Shown: positions 1-6,604, numbered from the stretch's first letter. The stretch: 14,662 nucleotides of DNA from CAZRIP01 sp964600165 (GCA_964600165.1 CAZRIP010000101.1:1-14662); one strand, 5' to 3'. Numbers and translations: made by a program. Notes: generated by a model from the letters alone, not told the origin.

Positions 1-1
1 T

Positions 2-229
2 ATTCCTGGGATCAGTGAACGTTCCCAGAAAGGTTCCCAGAAAAGTTCCCAGAAGATTATCGCGGCTATCGCCGGGAATCCCGACATTACGATTGATGAG
101 ATCGCAAAAAAAGTCGGGATCAGTACCCGCGCAGTCAAGAAGCATCTCAGCACTCTAAAAGCGAGCGGCTTCTTGAAGCGAATTGGCCCGGATCGTGGAG
201 GGCGCTGGGAAGTTGTGCGCCAAGAGTGA
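2..229 (+). CDS. C-terminal winged-helix part of an AlbA_2/RecG-like ATP-binding regulator (partial)
   Basis: The frame is open from the window edge to a TGA and gives 75 residues, so the start and the catalytic or ATP-binding part lie outside. Residues 1-18 are a low-complexity Ser-Gln-Lys linker. Residues 19-75 read as a winged helix: helices around IIAAIAGNP and TIDEIAKKVGIS, a recognition helix TRAVKKHLSTLKASGFLKR, and a Gly/Trp wing (IGPDRGGRWEV). This tail, including the linker, is typical of proteins annotated as 'ATP-binding protein' or 'putative DNA binding domain-containing protein' with an N-terminal Schlafen AlbA_2 domain and a divergent AAA_4 domain, which act as DNA-binding regulators. 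The family assignment rests on recall of this C-terminal pattern; a Fic protein with a similar winged-helix tail is an alternative. No downstream partner is clear, because the next intact gene lies on the other strand. Confidence 0.7.
   Translation: MPGISERSQKGSQKSSQKIIAAIAGNPDITIDEIAKKVGISTRAVKKHLSTLKASGFLKRIGPDRGGRWEVVRQE
21..55 (+). repeat. Three tandem copies of a 12-bp unit coding a Ser-Gln-Lys linker
   Basis: The unit GTTCCCAGAAAR occurs at 21-32 and 33-44, and as a partial third copy at 45-55. In frame it encodes RSQK, GSQK and SSQK, just before the winged helix. The repeat multiplies whole codons, so copy-number slippage would change linker length without a frameshift. Confidence 0.75.
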
Positions 230-241
230 CCGTTCGTCGGC

Positions 242-417
242 ATGAATAATAAAACCAAAGGTAGCGAGTTCGAAAAGAAAGCCAGGAACGGGATCAGCGC
301 AAGCGCCTGAAGTGCAAGAAGGCGAAAGTGAAATTGATCGAATGGCACCATGAGATCGAGATTAACGCTGCCGAGCTGAAAAAAATCTTAGAGGAAAACG
401 GCGTAAAGATCGAGTAG
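242..417 (+). pseudogene. Small charged hypothetical protein, apparently frameshifted
   Basis: An ATG at 242 opens a 22-codon frame (MNNKTKGSEFEKKARNG...) that stops at a TGA at 308. From about 286 the neighbouring frame continues in the same Lys/Glu-rich style (ERDQRKRLKCKKAK..., ending EENGVKIE) to a TAG at 415-417. Adding one base in the GG run near 286 would join the two into a continuous protein of about 58 residues with helix-forming composition. This could be a genuine frameshift or a one-base assembly error. I recognise no family. The start lacks a clear Shine-Dalgarno sequence, so coding status is only suggestive. Confidence 0.35.
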
Positions 418-669
418 CGCTGGCCCGTTCAAGACCGTGCTGCATCGTTGGGAAAGTCGATTGGCCGTCGTCGCCAACGCCGAGGCTTCCTAGTCGCGGG
501 AGCCAATTGGAAACGGACCCGGAAAGTTCTTTCTATTGAATGACTCAGGCAGACATTCCAGACAACGCGTCACAACAGAAATCGGATCATATTGTGCATA
601 GACTCGTGACGCTACTCGCACTGATCGCCCCTCCGTTGTCGCTCGACGTGCGCCAGCAAAACGCGGACT
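418..669. other. Non-coding stretch downstream of the ART-like gene
   Basis: No convincing gene, RNA or terminator is visible here. An open frame from 540 on the plus strand runs antisense into the ART-like gene and has shadow-like composition. The notable content is the left copy of the direct repeat at 508-552. I see no clear hairpin with a T-run after the minus-strand TAG at 670-672. Confidence 0.5.
508..552 (+). repeat. Direct repeat DR1, left copy flanking the ART-like gene
   Basis: This 45-bp segment matches 3035-3079 at 35 of 45 positions in an ungapped alignment. The core at 526-552 matches 3053-3079 at 24 of 27, with all three differences adjacent (TGA versus GAC). Identical blocks are GTTCTTTCTAT and ATGACTCAGGCAG less the first A. 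The core ends 117 bp from the stop-codon side of the ART-like gene. Confidence 0.75.
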
Positions 670-2937
670 CTAATGTTTTGCTGTCTCTGCGGGATATTCA
701 CGCACGATCGGCACCCGCTCTGGATCGAAGATCACCCACGAATCGTGCAGGCCACCGCCTTCTCCGCCTTCGATGGAGACAGCAAAGTCCAGTTTGCCGT
801 CGAATTCCTCGTCCATGGGCCAAAGGCGGGAGAGCAGNNNNNNNNNNCCACCGCCTTCGCCGCCTTCGATGGAGACTATGCCGTCATACCCCAGCGAGAG
901 AACGTGATCGGCAAGCGGTTTCTGAAAAAGAGAGGGGGACCAGTTGTCAAAGCCGGCCGGCTTGCTCGCCTGATAGAAGTGATCCCGCGCAAAATCCCAG
1001 CGCTCGTTGTCGATGGCGCGAAGCAGGCTGTTGATCATCCCTTTATCGCTGGACTTCATATAGGCTGCGTATGACGGCTTTGCGTCGATCTCGGCACTGA
1101 GAGCAAGGAGCTTGGGCTTGAAGCCGACAAGGAACTTCGCCCAGTTGTTCTTCTTGCGGAGATCGATGAACTTCATCCCATCTGTAGAGAGCTCGTAGAC
1201 GGCATGGTCCCCCGCGCGCTTCGCGGCGTACCAATCCGCGGCACCCGCGTCCGAAGTGGCGTACAGGCCTCGTCCCAAAGTATACGATGGACGGAACGAA
1301 TCGAACTTCGCTTCGCCGGTGGCGAGGTCAAACTGTTTGACGCCGGCCATCATCGAGCCATGGAACAGGTGCTTTCCTTCGAGCTTGACCACGAAGCCGC
1401 CGTCGAGTTCGACCTCGCGCGCGATAGCCACCGGTGCGGTCGTGCGAGACGGCAGCCTTGCTTCTCCGGTGATCTTCGCTTTGGCTGGATTAAAGACCAC
1501 GTATTGATCATGGTCGAAGAATTCCTTGGTGCCGTCGACCGTGGGCTCTCCAAAGGCGACTCCGACGATGCCGTCGTAGCCGCGCGAACGGAGAAATGTC
1601 GTAAACTCCGCTCGGTTGATATGTACGTCGAACCCATTGGGATTGCGGTCGATGCTGGAGGCGAGGATTTTAGCCAAACTGGCTTCTTGAGCCGTCGCGC
1701 CTCCCGCGCCGTTGGCGCGTGCCAATAGGTATGCCTTATACTCATCCCTGATTATGGCCTTGTTCCCGGGAACGCTGAGATCCAGGAAGCGGAGTTTCTC
1801 GGAGGCGACGGAATAAACGATAGGCGCACGCCCGGCACCCGGCGTCGTCGCGTTGACGTCTTCCGCTCGGATGTGGGCATAGCTTTCGGCGGCCTTGCGA
1901 TCAGATGCCAGGTATATCCCGTGTCCCAGCGTGGCGCTGCCGTCGCTCTTGACAGTGCGCTCGGCGGCAGCTGCGGCGGAATCGAACTGTTTCATGCCAC
2001 TGGTGGCGGAGCCGTGGTATAGATTGCCATCGATGACGATACCAAGCCCGCCTTCAATCGGCGTCTCGACGCGCGCAACGGAGGCCGCCACCCGCGCAGC
2101 TTCAGCGGTTGGCGCGACCTCGCGGGCCGCGGTGACGGCGGCGCGCTCAACGGCCAATCCCTCGCGCAGGCCGCCGAGCCCGATGAGGCCGAGCCCGAGA
2201 CCGGCCCAGGCCATCTTCGATGCCGGCTCCTGATACACGCCCTCGAGACCGCGATGGGCACCGCCAATTGGCGTGCTGTCATAGGCGAAGCGCGCGACCT
2301 CCGCATTGCCTGAGTTCCCTGTGAACTTCTCGCCAAGTGCATCCAGGGCCAGAGACAAATACTCGGCCCCGACATCCAATGTGCCGCGCGCGCAGGCCAG
2401 AGAGGTCCAGGAGGCGCAAGTGACGGCGCGCCGGGCTTGATCGAGCTCGAGCTGTCGGGAAGTCTCGAACTTCCGTTGAGCGTAAATTGGGTTCATCCGG
2501 TCTTGCGCCATCTGGATCAGGCCCTCGGGTGCCGGCGGAGGCGTCCGGGACAGGTCGCTGGCGACCGCGACGGCAAGCCGCACGGGGCGGTCGCCGCGTA
2601 TGGTGTTCTGCGCTCCATTGTTCGGTGCGGAAACGCCTACATCGGTGTTGCCTTTCAAGGCTGCGGCGAGCTCATTTGCGGTGCGTATCGTCTTCTGTGT
2701 GCGGTCACCATGGGCTTGCTCTGTTGGGGTCGGTACGGGGCGACCCTTCGCGGCGGCGCGGTTGCAACTCTCGGCCACCTTCGTGTCCAACCCAAGCCCT
2801 TGGAGCTTGCCTTCGATGTCGGCGCGATCGAGACCGGACGCTTGCCACTGGGCGAGCTTCGCGCAAAGCTGCGGGTCGACGGCCGCATTTACGGCCGGAA
2901 ACAAGAAACTCAATATGAGGAATATCACTAAGCGCAT
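670..2937 (-). CDS. Secreted protein with two tandem ADP-ribosyltransferase-like (ART-PolyVal type) domains
   Basis: The 755-codon frame spans the N gap. Residues 1-19 form a Sec signal peptide (short basic start, hydrophobic core LVIFLILSFLF, cleavage near VNA-AV), so export to periplasm or surface is expected. Residues 20-240 contain four Cys and no recognised domain; 242-256 is a Gly/Leu-rich hydrophobic stretch that might touch membrane. Two homologous domains follow, about 300-490 and 518-742. Each has a first motif (LYHGS, H308; LFHGS, H526), a second motif (GHGIYLASD, Y342; GRGLYATSD, Y559) and a closing strand after YDGIV (QYVVFNP; SWVIFDP). This is the order of H-Y-[E/Q] ART folds, closest to my recall of ART-PolyVal domains. 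The third-triad position is Gln478 in the first domain and apparently Ser733 in the second, so NAD-dependent transfer is plausible but unproven. The ATG lies 7 nt after a -10 element with no Shine-Dalgarno sequence. The C-terminus is uncertain because of the gap. Confidence 0.75.
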   Translation of the reverse strand: MRLVIFLILSFLFPAVNAAVDPQLCAKLAQWQASGLDRADIEGKLQGLGLDTKVAESCNRAAAKGRPVPTPTEQAHGDRTQKTIRTANELAAALKGNTDVGVSAPNNGAQNTIRGDRPVRLAVAVASDLSRTPPPAPEGLIQMAQDRMNPIYAQRKFETSRQLELDQARRAVTCASWTSLACARGTLDVGAEYLSLALDALGEKFTGNSGNAEVARFAYDSTPIGGAHRGLEGVYQEPASKMAWAGLGLGLIGLGGLREGLAVERAAVTAAREVAPTAEAARVAASVARVETPIEGGLGIVIDGNLYHGSATSGMKQFDSAAAAAERTVKSDGSATLGHGIYLASDRKAAESYAHIRAEDVNATTPGAGRAPIVYSVASEKLRFLDLSVPGNKAIIRDEYKAYLLARANGAGGATAQEASLAKILASSIDRNPNGFDVHINRAEFTTFLRSRGYDGIVGVAFGEPTVDGTKEFFDHDQYVVFNPAKAKITGEARLPSRTTAPVAIAREVELDGGFVVKLEGKHLFHGSMMAGVKQFDLATGEAKFDSFRPSYTLGRGLYATSDAGAADWYAAKRAGDHAVYELSTDGMKFIDLRKKNNWAKFLVGFKPKLLALSAEIDAKPSYAAYMKSSDKGMINSLLRAIDNERWDFARDHFYQASKPAGFDNWSPSLFQKPLADHVLSLGYDGIVSIEGGEGGXXXXLLSRLWPMDEEFDGKLDFAVSIEGGEGGGLHDSWVIFDPERVPIVREYPAETAKH
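752..780 (+). repeat. Short repeat on the left side of the assembly gap
   Basis: This 29-bp segment matches 848-876 with one mismatch. On the coding strand both encode SIEGGEGG in the same frame. The copies are 96 bp apart, or 32 codons if the arbitrary gap size is taken literally. Confidence 0.85.
838..847. other. Assembly gap (10 Ns) inside the ART-like gene
   Basis: Ten Ns sit between 837 and 848. Ten is a conventional placeholder, so the true distance is unknown. The right contig begins exactly with a 29-bp sequence also present at 752-780 in the left contig, which suggests a repeat-driven break or overlapping contig ends. Confidence 0.95.
848..876 (+). repeat. Short repeat abutting the right side of the assembly gap
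   Basis: This is the second copy of the 29-bp repeat at 752-780 (28/29 identical, T versus G at the twelfth base). Its first base is the first base after the Ns. Confidence 0.85.
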
Positions 2938-2944
2938 CTCGCTG

Positions 2945-2974
2945 TATATAGCCCCAGAGAGACTCCGATGTCAA
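2945..2974 (-). promoter_or_regulatory. Promoter of the ART-like gene, set directly against its start codon
   Basis: On the minus strand a perfect -35 TTGACA (2969-2974) is followed after 18 bp by TATATA (2945-2950). Only 7 nt separate the -10 from the ATG at 2937. Transcription would begin at or next to the A of the ATG, predicting a leaderless or nearly leaderless message. This agrees with the absence of a Shine-Dalgarno sequence. Confidence 0.6.
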
Positions 2975-3034
2975 GACCACTTCAAGCTGCTCCATCTTCG
3001 CCATCGTCGGGACTTTCTCGTCGGAAGAAGTAGC

Positions 3035-3079
3035 TGGAAGCGGGTCTCAAAGGTTCTTTCTATGACATGACTCAGGCAG
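3035..3079 (+). repeat. Direct repeat DR1, right copy flanking the ART-like gene
   Basis: This is the partner of 508-552 in the same orientation. The core 3053-3079 begins 116 bp beyond the ART-like start codon. A partial echo of its left part (TGGAAAGCGGGTCC) recurs at 3215-3228. The perfect hairpin begins 14 bp to the right. Confidence 0.75.
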
Positions 3080-3093
3080 CCAATCTCGTCGAA

Positions 3094-3124
3094 AAGAAAG
3101 CCCTTCCATCGGAAGGGCTTTCTT
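3094..3124. terminator. Perfect 14-bp hairpin with a 3-nt loop (terminator-like)
   Basis: The arms AAGAAAGCCCTTCC (3094-3107) and GGAAGGGCTTTCTT (3111-3124) pair fully around ATC. Both strands give a GC-containing stem ending in a T-rich arm, so it could act as a bidirectional intrinsic terminator, although neither side has a long uninterrupted T-run. Its position is odd: it lies between two divergent genes, not after one. It may insulate them, be the terminator of a lost gene, or mark the end of the inserted segment. Confidence 0.6.
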
Positions 3125-3245
3125 CTTGCCCACCGACGGCGATCGACTAGGACTCGAACACGGGTCAAAATGTTGGTCATGATAACGCCACATGGGCGTC
3201 TAGGTCCGACTCTTTGGAAAGCGGGTCCCTGGTGTTAGACTGGAA
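3125..3245. other. Upstream region of the PAS kinase gene
   Basis: With 2938-3124 this makes a 326-bp divergent intergenic region reaching to 3263. The only promoter-like match for the plus-strand gene is weak: TTGGAA (3214-3219), 16 bp, TAGACT (3236-3241). I see no RNA gene. A T-loop-like GTTCGAGTCC on the minus strand near 3150 lacks a pairing stem. Confidence 0.3.
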
Positions 3246-3252
3246 GTGTCAG

Positions 3253-3258
3253 AGGAGG
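3253..3258 (+). promoter_or_regulatory. Shine-Dalgarno site deciding the start of the PAS kinase
   Basis: AGGAGG followed by five bases precedes the ATG at 3264. The earlier in-frame GTG at 3246 lies upstream of this site and has no Shine-Dalgarno sequence of its own, so the ATG is preferred. Confidence 0.8.
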
Positions 3259-3263
3259 GGCCG

Positions 3264-4961
3264 ATGGAAGCACCGACGAAGCATTCACGAATGGGGCGAT
3301 TAAGAGGCTGGTTTTCATCTCGATTCCCAGGCGGCCCCGCGCACCCATCCGAAGCGCAGGCGCCCAGCCGGCGGTCGAGAGGGTGGTTTTCCTTCCGGTT
3401 GTCGGACAAATCCAAAGGCGGCCACCACCGGACCTTCCGTGGCGTCCCGGATTTCTACCGTTTGGCGGTCGAAAGCCTAAACGAGTATGCCCTCATCACG
3501 ATGGATAAGAATCGCGTGATCAGCAGTTGGAGCGGGCCCGCGGCCAGGATGTTCGGCTACACCGAAGCCGAGATCATCGGCCAGAACGTCACCATGCTGT
3601 TCACGCCCGAAGACATCGCGAAAGGCGTCGATAAGCAAGAGTTCGTCGATGCGCTCAAAAAAGGCAGGCAAGACGATGAACGCTGGCATGTTTGCAAGGA
3701 TGGCCGGCGCCTCTGGTGCTATGGGTTATCCTTTCCCCTAAAGGACGAGAGCGGCGAAGTGCGAGGCTTCGTGAAGCTGATCCGCGACGACACCGTCCGC
3801 AAGAACAAGGACGAGCTGTTGCGCGATAACGAGGAACGCCTGCGCCTGGCGGGAGATTCCACCGGACTCGGCACTTGGGATTACGACGTCGCTAAGAAGA
3901 CCTTGACGCTTTCAAAACGCGCCGTGGAGCTCTTTGATCTCGGGAATGAGGCGAAATCCGTCGGCCTCGAGCAGTTTCTCCAGGTAGTCCATCCCGAAGA
4001 CCGTCCGGCAGTCGTTGAAAAGTTGGAGCATTGCCTAGCCCTCGACTCGCGGTGCTACGAGGATATGGAATTTCGGATCCCGATGCGCTCCGGCGATATT
4101 CGATGGGTCTTAACGAAAGCGGCGGCTTTCGTCGACGATCCGGGGCGGCAGCATGCGCAGCCGGATCGACTCATCGGCACCGTCATCGACGTCACGGAAC
4201 GTCGACGGAAACGGCTTGAGGCTCAGGAGGTCAAGGAGGAACTCGAGACCAAGGTCAAGGACAGGACTTCGCGATTGACGGAGGTTAATAAGGAACTGGA
4301 GACCTTCGCCTATTCCGCTTCGCATGACCTGCGAGCCCCATTAAGGAAGATCGCGGCGTTCAGCCATGCGGTCATCAAGAGCGCGGAAGGAAAGCTCAAT
4401 GCGGAGGAGCAAGGCTATCTCGACACCATCCGGGAAGCTGCCGGCAAGATGCAGGGCTTGATCGACGACCAGCTTAAGCTGGCGCGAGTCACGCGCAAGC
4501 CGTTGGCCATTGCTGATTGCGATCTCAGCAAGATCGCGCGAACTGTCATCGAGGAGCTGCAAAAAAGCGAGCCTGAACGGAAGGTCGAAATCGTGATCTC
4601 CGGCGACGCTCGGACGCGCGGTGATTGCGAGCTGCTCGCCATCGCTCTTGGGAATCTTTTCGCTAACGCTTGGAAGTTCACGGGCAAGCATCCGACGGCG
4701 CGCATCGAGTTCGGCGTAACGACGATCGGAAATGATCCGGTCTATTTCGTTCGAGACGACGGGGCCGGGTTCGACATGCAGTTCACTCACAAGCTGTTTG
4801 GGACGTTCCAGCGACTCCATCCCGAGGAAGAGTTTCCCGGCACGGGCGTCGGCCTAGGCTTGGTCGAGCGAATCATACACCGGCATAACGGACGGGTCTG
4901 GGCCGAGGGCGCCGTCGAAAAGGGCGCCACCTTCTTCTTCACCCTCAATACCGAAGCATGA
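3264..4961 (+). CDS. Cytoplasmic PAS-PAS sensor histidine kinase (Cph1-like kinase core)
   Basis: The protein autophosphorylates on His and probably passes the phosphate to the receiver encoded next. Numbering here is from the ATG (565 residues). No membrane segment is present. Residues 1-55 are basic, with two similar RGWFS(S/F)R patches. A first PAS domain covers about 60-175 (ALITMDKNRVISSW, FGYTEAEIIG) and a PAS_3-like fold about 190-310 (GTWDYD, VHPEDR, ending in the usual DVTERR). A short coiled linker (EELETKVKDRTSRLTEVNKE) leads to the H-box SASHDLRAPLRKI with phospho-acceptor His354. The N-box (LGNLFANAWKFT), G1 (RDDGAGFD), F-box (LFGTFQRLH) and G2 (GTGVGLGLVERI) are all intact. The stop overlaps the next start by 4 nt. 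The ligand of the PAS domains cannot be read from sequence. Confidence 0.9.
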   Translation: MEAPTKHSRMGRLRGWFSSRFPGGPAHPSEAQAPSRRSRGWFSFRLSDKSKGGHHRTFRGVPDFYRLAVESLNEYALITMDKNRVISSWSGPAARMFGYTEAEIIGQNVTMLFTPEDIAKGVDKQEFVDALKKGRQDDERWHVCKDGRRLWCYGLSFPLKDESGEVRGFVKLIRDDTVRKNKDELLRDNEERLRLAGDSTGLGTWDYDVAKKTLTLSKRAVELFDLGNEAKSVGLEQFLQVVHPEDRPAVVEKLEHCLALDSRCYEDMEFRIPMRSGDIRWVLTKAAAFVDDPGRQHAQPDRLIGTVIDVTERRRKRLEAQEVKEELETKVKDRTSRLTEVNKELETFAYSASHDLRAPLRKIAAFSHAVIKSAEGKLNAEEQGYLDTIREAAGKMQGLIDDQLKLARVTRKPLAIADCDLSKIARTVIEELQKSEPERKVEIVISGDARTRGDCELLAIALGNLFANAWKFTGKHPTARIEFGVTTIGNDPVYFVRDDGAGFDMQFTHKLFGTFQRLHPEEEFPGTGVGLGLVERIIHRHNGRVWAEGAVEKGATFFFTLNTEA

Positions 4962-5404
4962 GCCAGAACCTGCTCTTCGTCGATGATGATAGTGGAGACA
5001 TCCAGCTGACTTTGCTGGGTTTTCGCCTTCAAAAATTCGAGCCTCAAGTTGTCTTGGCTAAGGACGGCAAGGAAGCCCTCGACATCCTGATCTCCGACTG
5101 CGAGGACTCGCGCCCGCTCCCGCTGGCGATCCTCACGGATATCAAGATGCCGCGAATGGACGGGCTGGAGCTTCTTCGCCGGGTCAGGAGCGAGCCGCGC
5201 CTGAGAGCGATTCCGATCGCCATTCTTACATCATCCGACCACGAGGCTGACAGGAAAGAGGCGATGAGACTCGGCGCGAACTATTATTTCATGAAGCCGT
5301 CCGATCTCGATGCTTATGCCGAGATCGTGAGCAGGATTCGGGAGTTGATGGGAGCCGGCTCGATGAGCGAGGCGGGGAAGGACGGCAGGCAGCCCAGTCC
5401 TTAG
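4958..5404 (+). CDS. Single-domain response regulator (Rcp1-like receiver)
   Basis: This is a stand-alone receiver of 148 residues with no output domain. It shows the acidic pocket VDDD (D9-D11), the phospho-acceptor D61 in LTDIKMPRMDG, T91 in ILTSS and K113 in FMKPS. The SDHEADRKEAMRLGANYYFMKP region and the D-S-G-D-I-Q-L start resemble the Rcp1 group that pairs with phytochrome-type kinases. Its ATG overlaps the kinase stop (ATGA at 4958-4961), so translation is coupled and the kinase at 3264-4961 is the expected phosphodonor. Output is probably by protein contact or as a relay intermediate. The last 20 residues are a Gly/Ser-rich, presumably disordered tail. Confidence 0.9.
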   Translation: MSQNLLFVDDDSGDIQLTLLGFRLQKFEPQVVLAKDGKEALDILISDCEDSRPLPLAILTDIKMPRMDGLELLRRVRSEPRLRAIPIAILTSSDHEADRKEAMRLGANYYFMKPSDLDAYAEIVSRIRELMGAGSMSEAGKDGRQPSP

Positions 5405-5470
5405 AAACGGGCGACGATCTGTAGTCGTCCTCGTTGGACCTTCACCGGATTGGTGTTCGCATTGAGTTCT

Positions 5471-6481
5471 TCACGCTCGCTGCTCTTGTTGCGGCCCGGC
5501 CACCGGGGGAAACGTGATCACAAAGACGGCCCCTTGTCCGAGAGCGCTGCGAGCCGAGATGGCGGCGTCGTGGCGGGCGGCGATTTTCGCGCAAACGGAA
5601 AGGCCCAAGCCGCTCCCCTCGAAATCTCCCGCCGGATTGAGCCGCTCGAACGGCTTAAGAATAGAGGCGAGTGATTTTTCATCGAACCCGATCCCGTTGT
5701 CGCGCACGGAGAGCTCGATGCGTCCGTCTTCCAAGCAAACCGATGAGATGCCGATCTTGGGCTTCGTTCCGGGTTTATGGAATTTGAGCGCGTTCTCCAG
5801 CAGGTTCTGAAACAGCTGGCGGATTTGAACGGGGTCGCCCGCCACATCGTCGAGGCGGCCGAGCTCGATAGCGGCTTGGCTCTGGGCGACGAGCAGTTCC
5901 AGGTCCGAAATGGCCTCCTCCGCCGAGCCGCGAAGGCTGACGCGCTGGCGCGACAGAACTCCCGATGACGCGGCTTTGGCATAAGCGAGCAAGCTGTCGA
6001 GCAGGCTGTTCATTCGGGCCGCCGAGGTTTGGATCCGATCGAGCGCCAGCGCGGCGGGGGGAGGCAGATGGGACCCGGCCCGCTGCTTCAAGATCGCTCC
6101 AAATCCGATGATCCTGCGCAGCGGAGCGCGCAAGTCGTGCGCGGCAATGGAGTTGAACTCCTGGAGCCTGCCATTCGAGTCTTTGAGGATTTTATTGCTT
6201 TCAATGAGCTCGATCGTCCGGCGATTGAGCGCGATCAACGTTCGCTCGTAGCCTTGCAGCGCCAGCTCGAACGCGGTGATGCATTCGATCGTGAACTCGG
6301 CGGCGGCAAACGACGTCGCTTCGCTCTCATCCCCGGTCGCGTCCGGCCTCCGGCAGCGAGCTCCCAAAGCGAATAAGGCCGCGTCGTAGGCGGCGCGTCT
6401 GGACTCGTCTTCAGGCTGCGCCAAAAACGCGCCCAAAGCCGTCTGATACCCGTCAATCAGAGTTCGCTCAAATATCTCCAT
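5471..6481 (-). CDS. Sensor histidine kinase with an RsbU-like N-terminal domain
   Basis: The 336-residue protein has no membrane segment. Residues 1-90 are an all-helical sensor region. Its second part (FTIECITAFELALQGYERTL) resembles the RsbU N-terminal dimerisation domain seen in some bacterial kinases and phosphatases; this is recalled, not computed. A short helix joins it to the H-box FNSIAAHDLRAPLRRI with His115. The ATPase has an N-box (NLLENALKF, N230), G1 (RDNGIGFD, D261), F-box (ILKPFERLN) and G2 (GSGLGLSVCAKI). It is convergent with the preceding receiver gene (66 bp apart) and lies 123 bp downstream of the hydrolase gene, so it may be read from its own promoter. No receiver is adjacent on its strand, so its partner is unknown. 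No Shine-Dalgarno sequence precedes the ATG. Confidence 0.85.
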   Translation of the reverse strand: MEIFERTLIDGYQTALGAFLAQPEDESRRAAYDAALFALGARCRRPDATGDESEATSFAAAEFTIECITAFELALQGYERTLIALNRRTIELIESNKILKDSNGRLQEFNSIAAHDLRAPLRRIIGFGAILKQRAGSHLPPPAALALDRIQTSAARMNSLLDSLLAYAKAASSGVLSRQRVSLRGSAEEAISDLELLVAQSQAAIELGRLDDVAGDPVQIRQLFQNLLENALKFHKPGTKPKIGISSVCLEDGRIELSVRDNGIGFDEKSLASILKPFERLNPAGDFEGSGLGLSVCAKIAARHDAAISARSALGQGAVFVITFPPVAGPQQEQRA

Positions 6482-6604
6482 GGGGATAAGATATGCGTTA
6501 CCCCCGAGAAAGGCTATCGCGGCATTGTCCAGATATTATGTTAGACCGACAAATTGACGCCTCATCGAGGCCAAGCGCTTCAAGTCCGGCGCGGTGGCGC
6601 TGCG

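Noticed and set aside
540..1074. Plus-strand open frames across the assembly gap.
   Set aside because: They are antisense to the ART-like gene, whose minus-strand reading gives coherent domain motifs on both sides of the gap.
3126..3166. tRNA-like T-loop (GTTCGAGTCC on the minus strand).
   Set aside because: The flanking five bases do not pair to make a T-stem, and no acceptor, D or anticodon arm could be assembled. At most it is a degenerate remnant.
3246..3263. GTG start at 3246 for the first PAS kinase.
   Set aside because: The AGGAGG at 3253-3258 lies downstream of this GTG and is correctly spaced for the ATG at 3264.
5405..5470. Possible terminator between the convergent receiver and kinase genes.
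   Set aside because: The only pairing (GGCGAC with GTCGTCC) needs a bulge and has no T-run.
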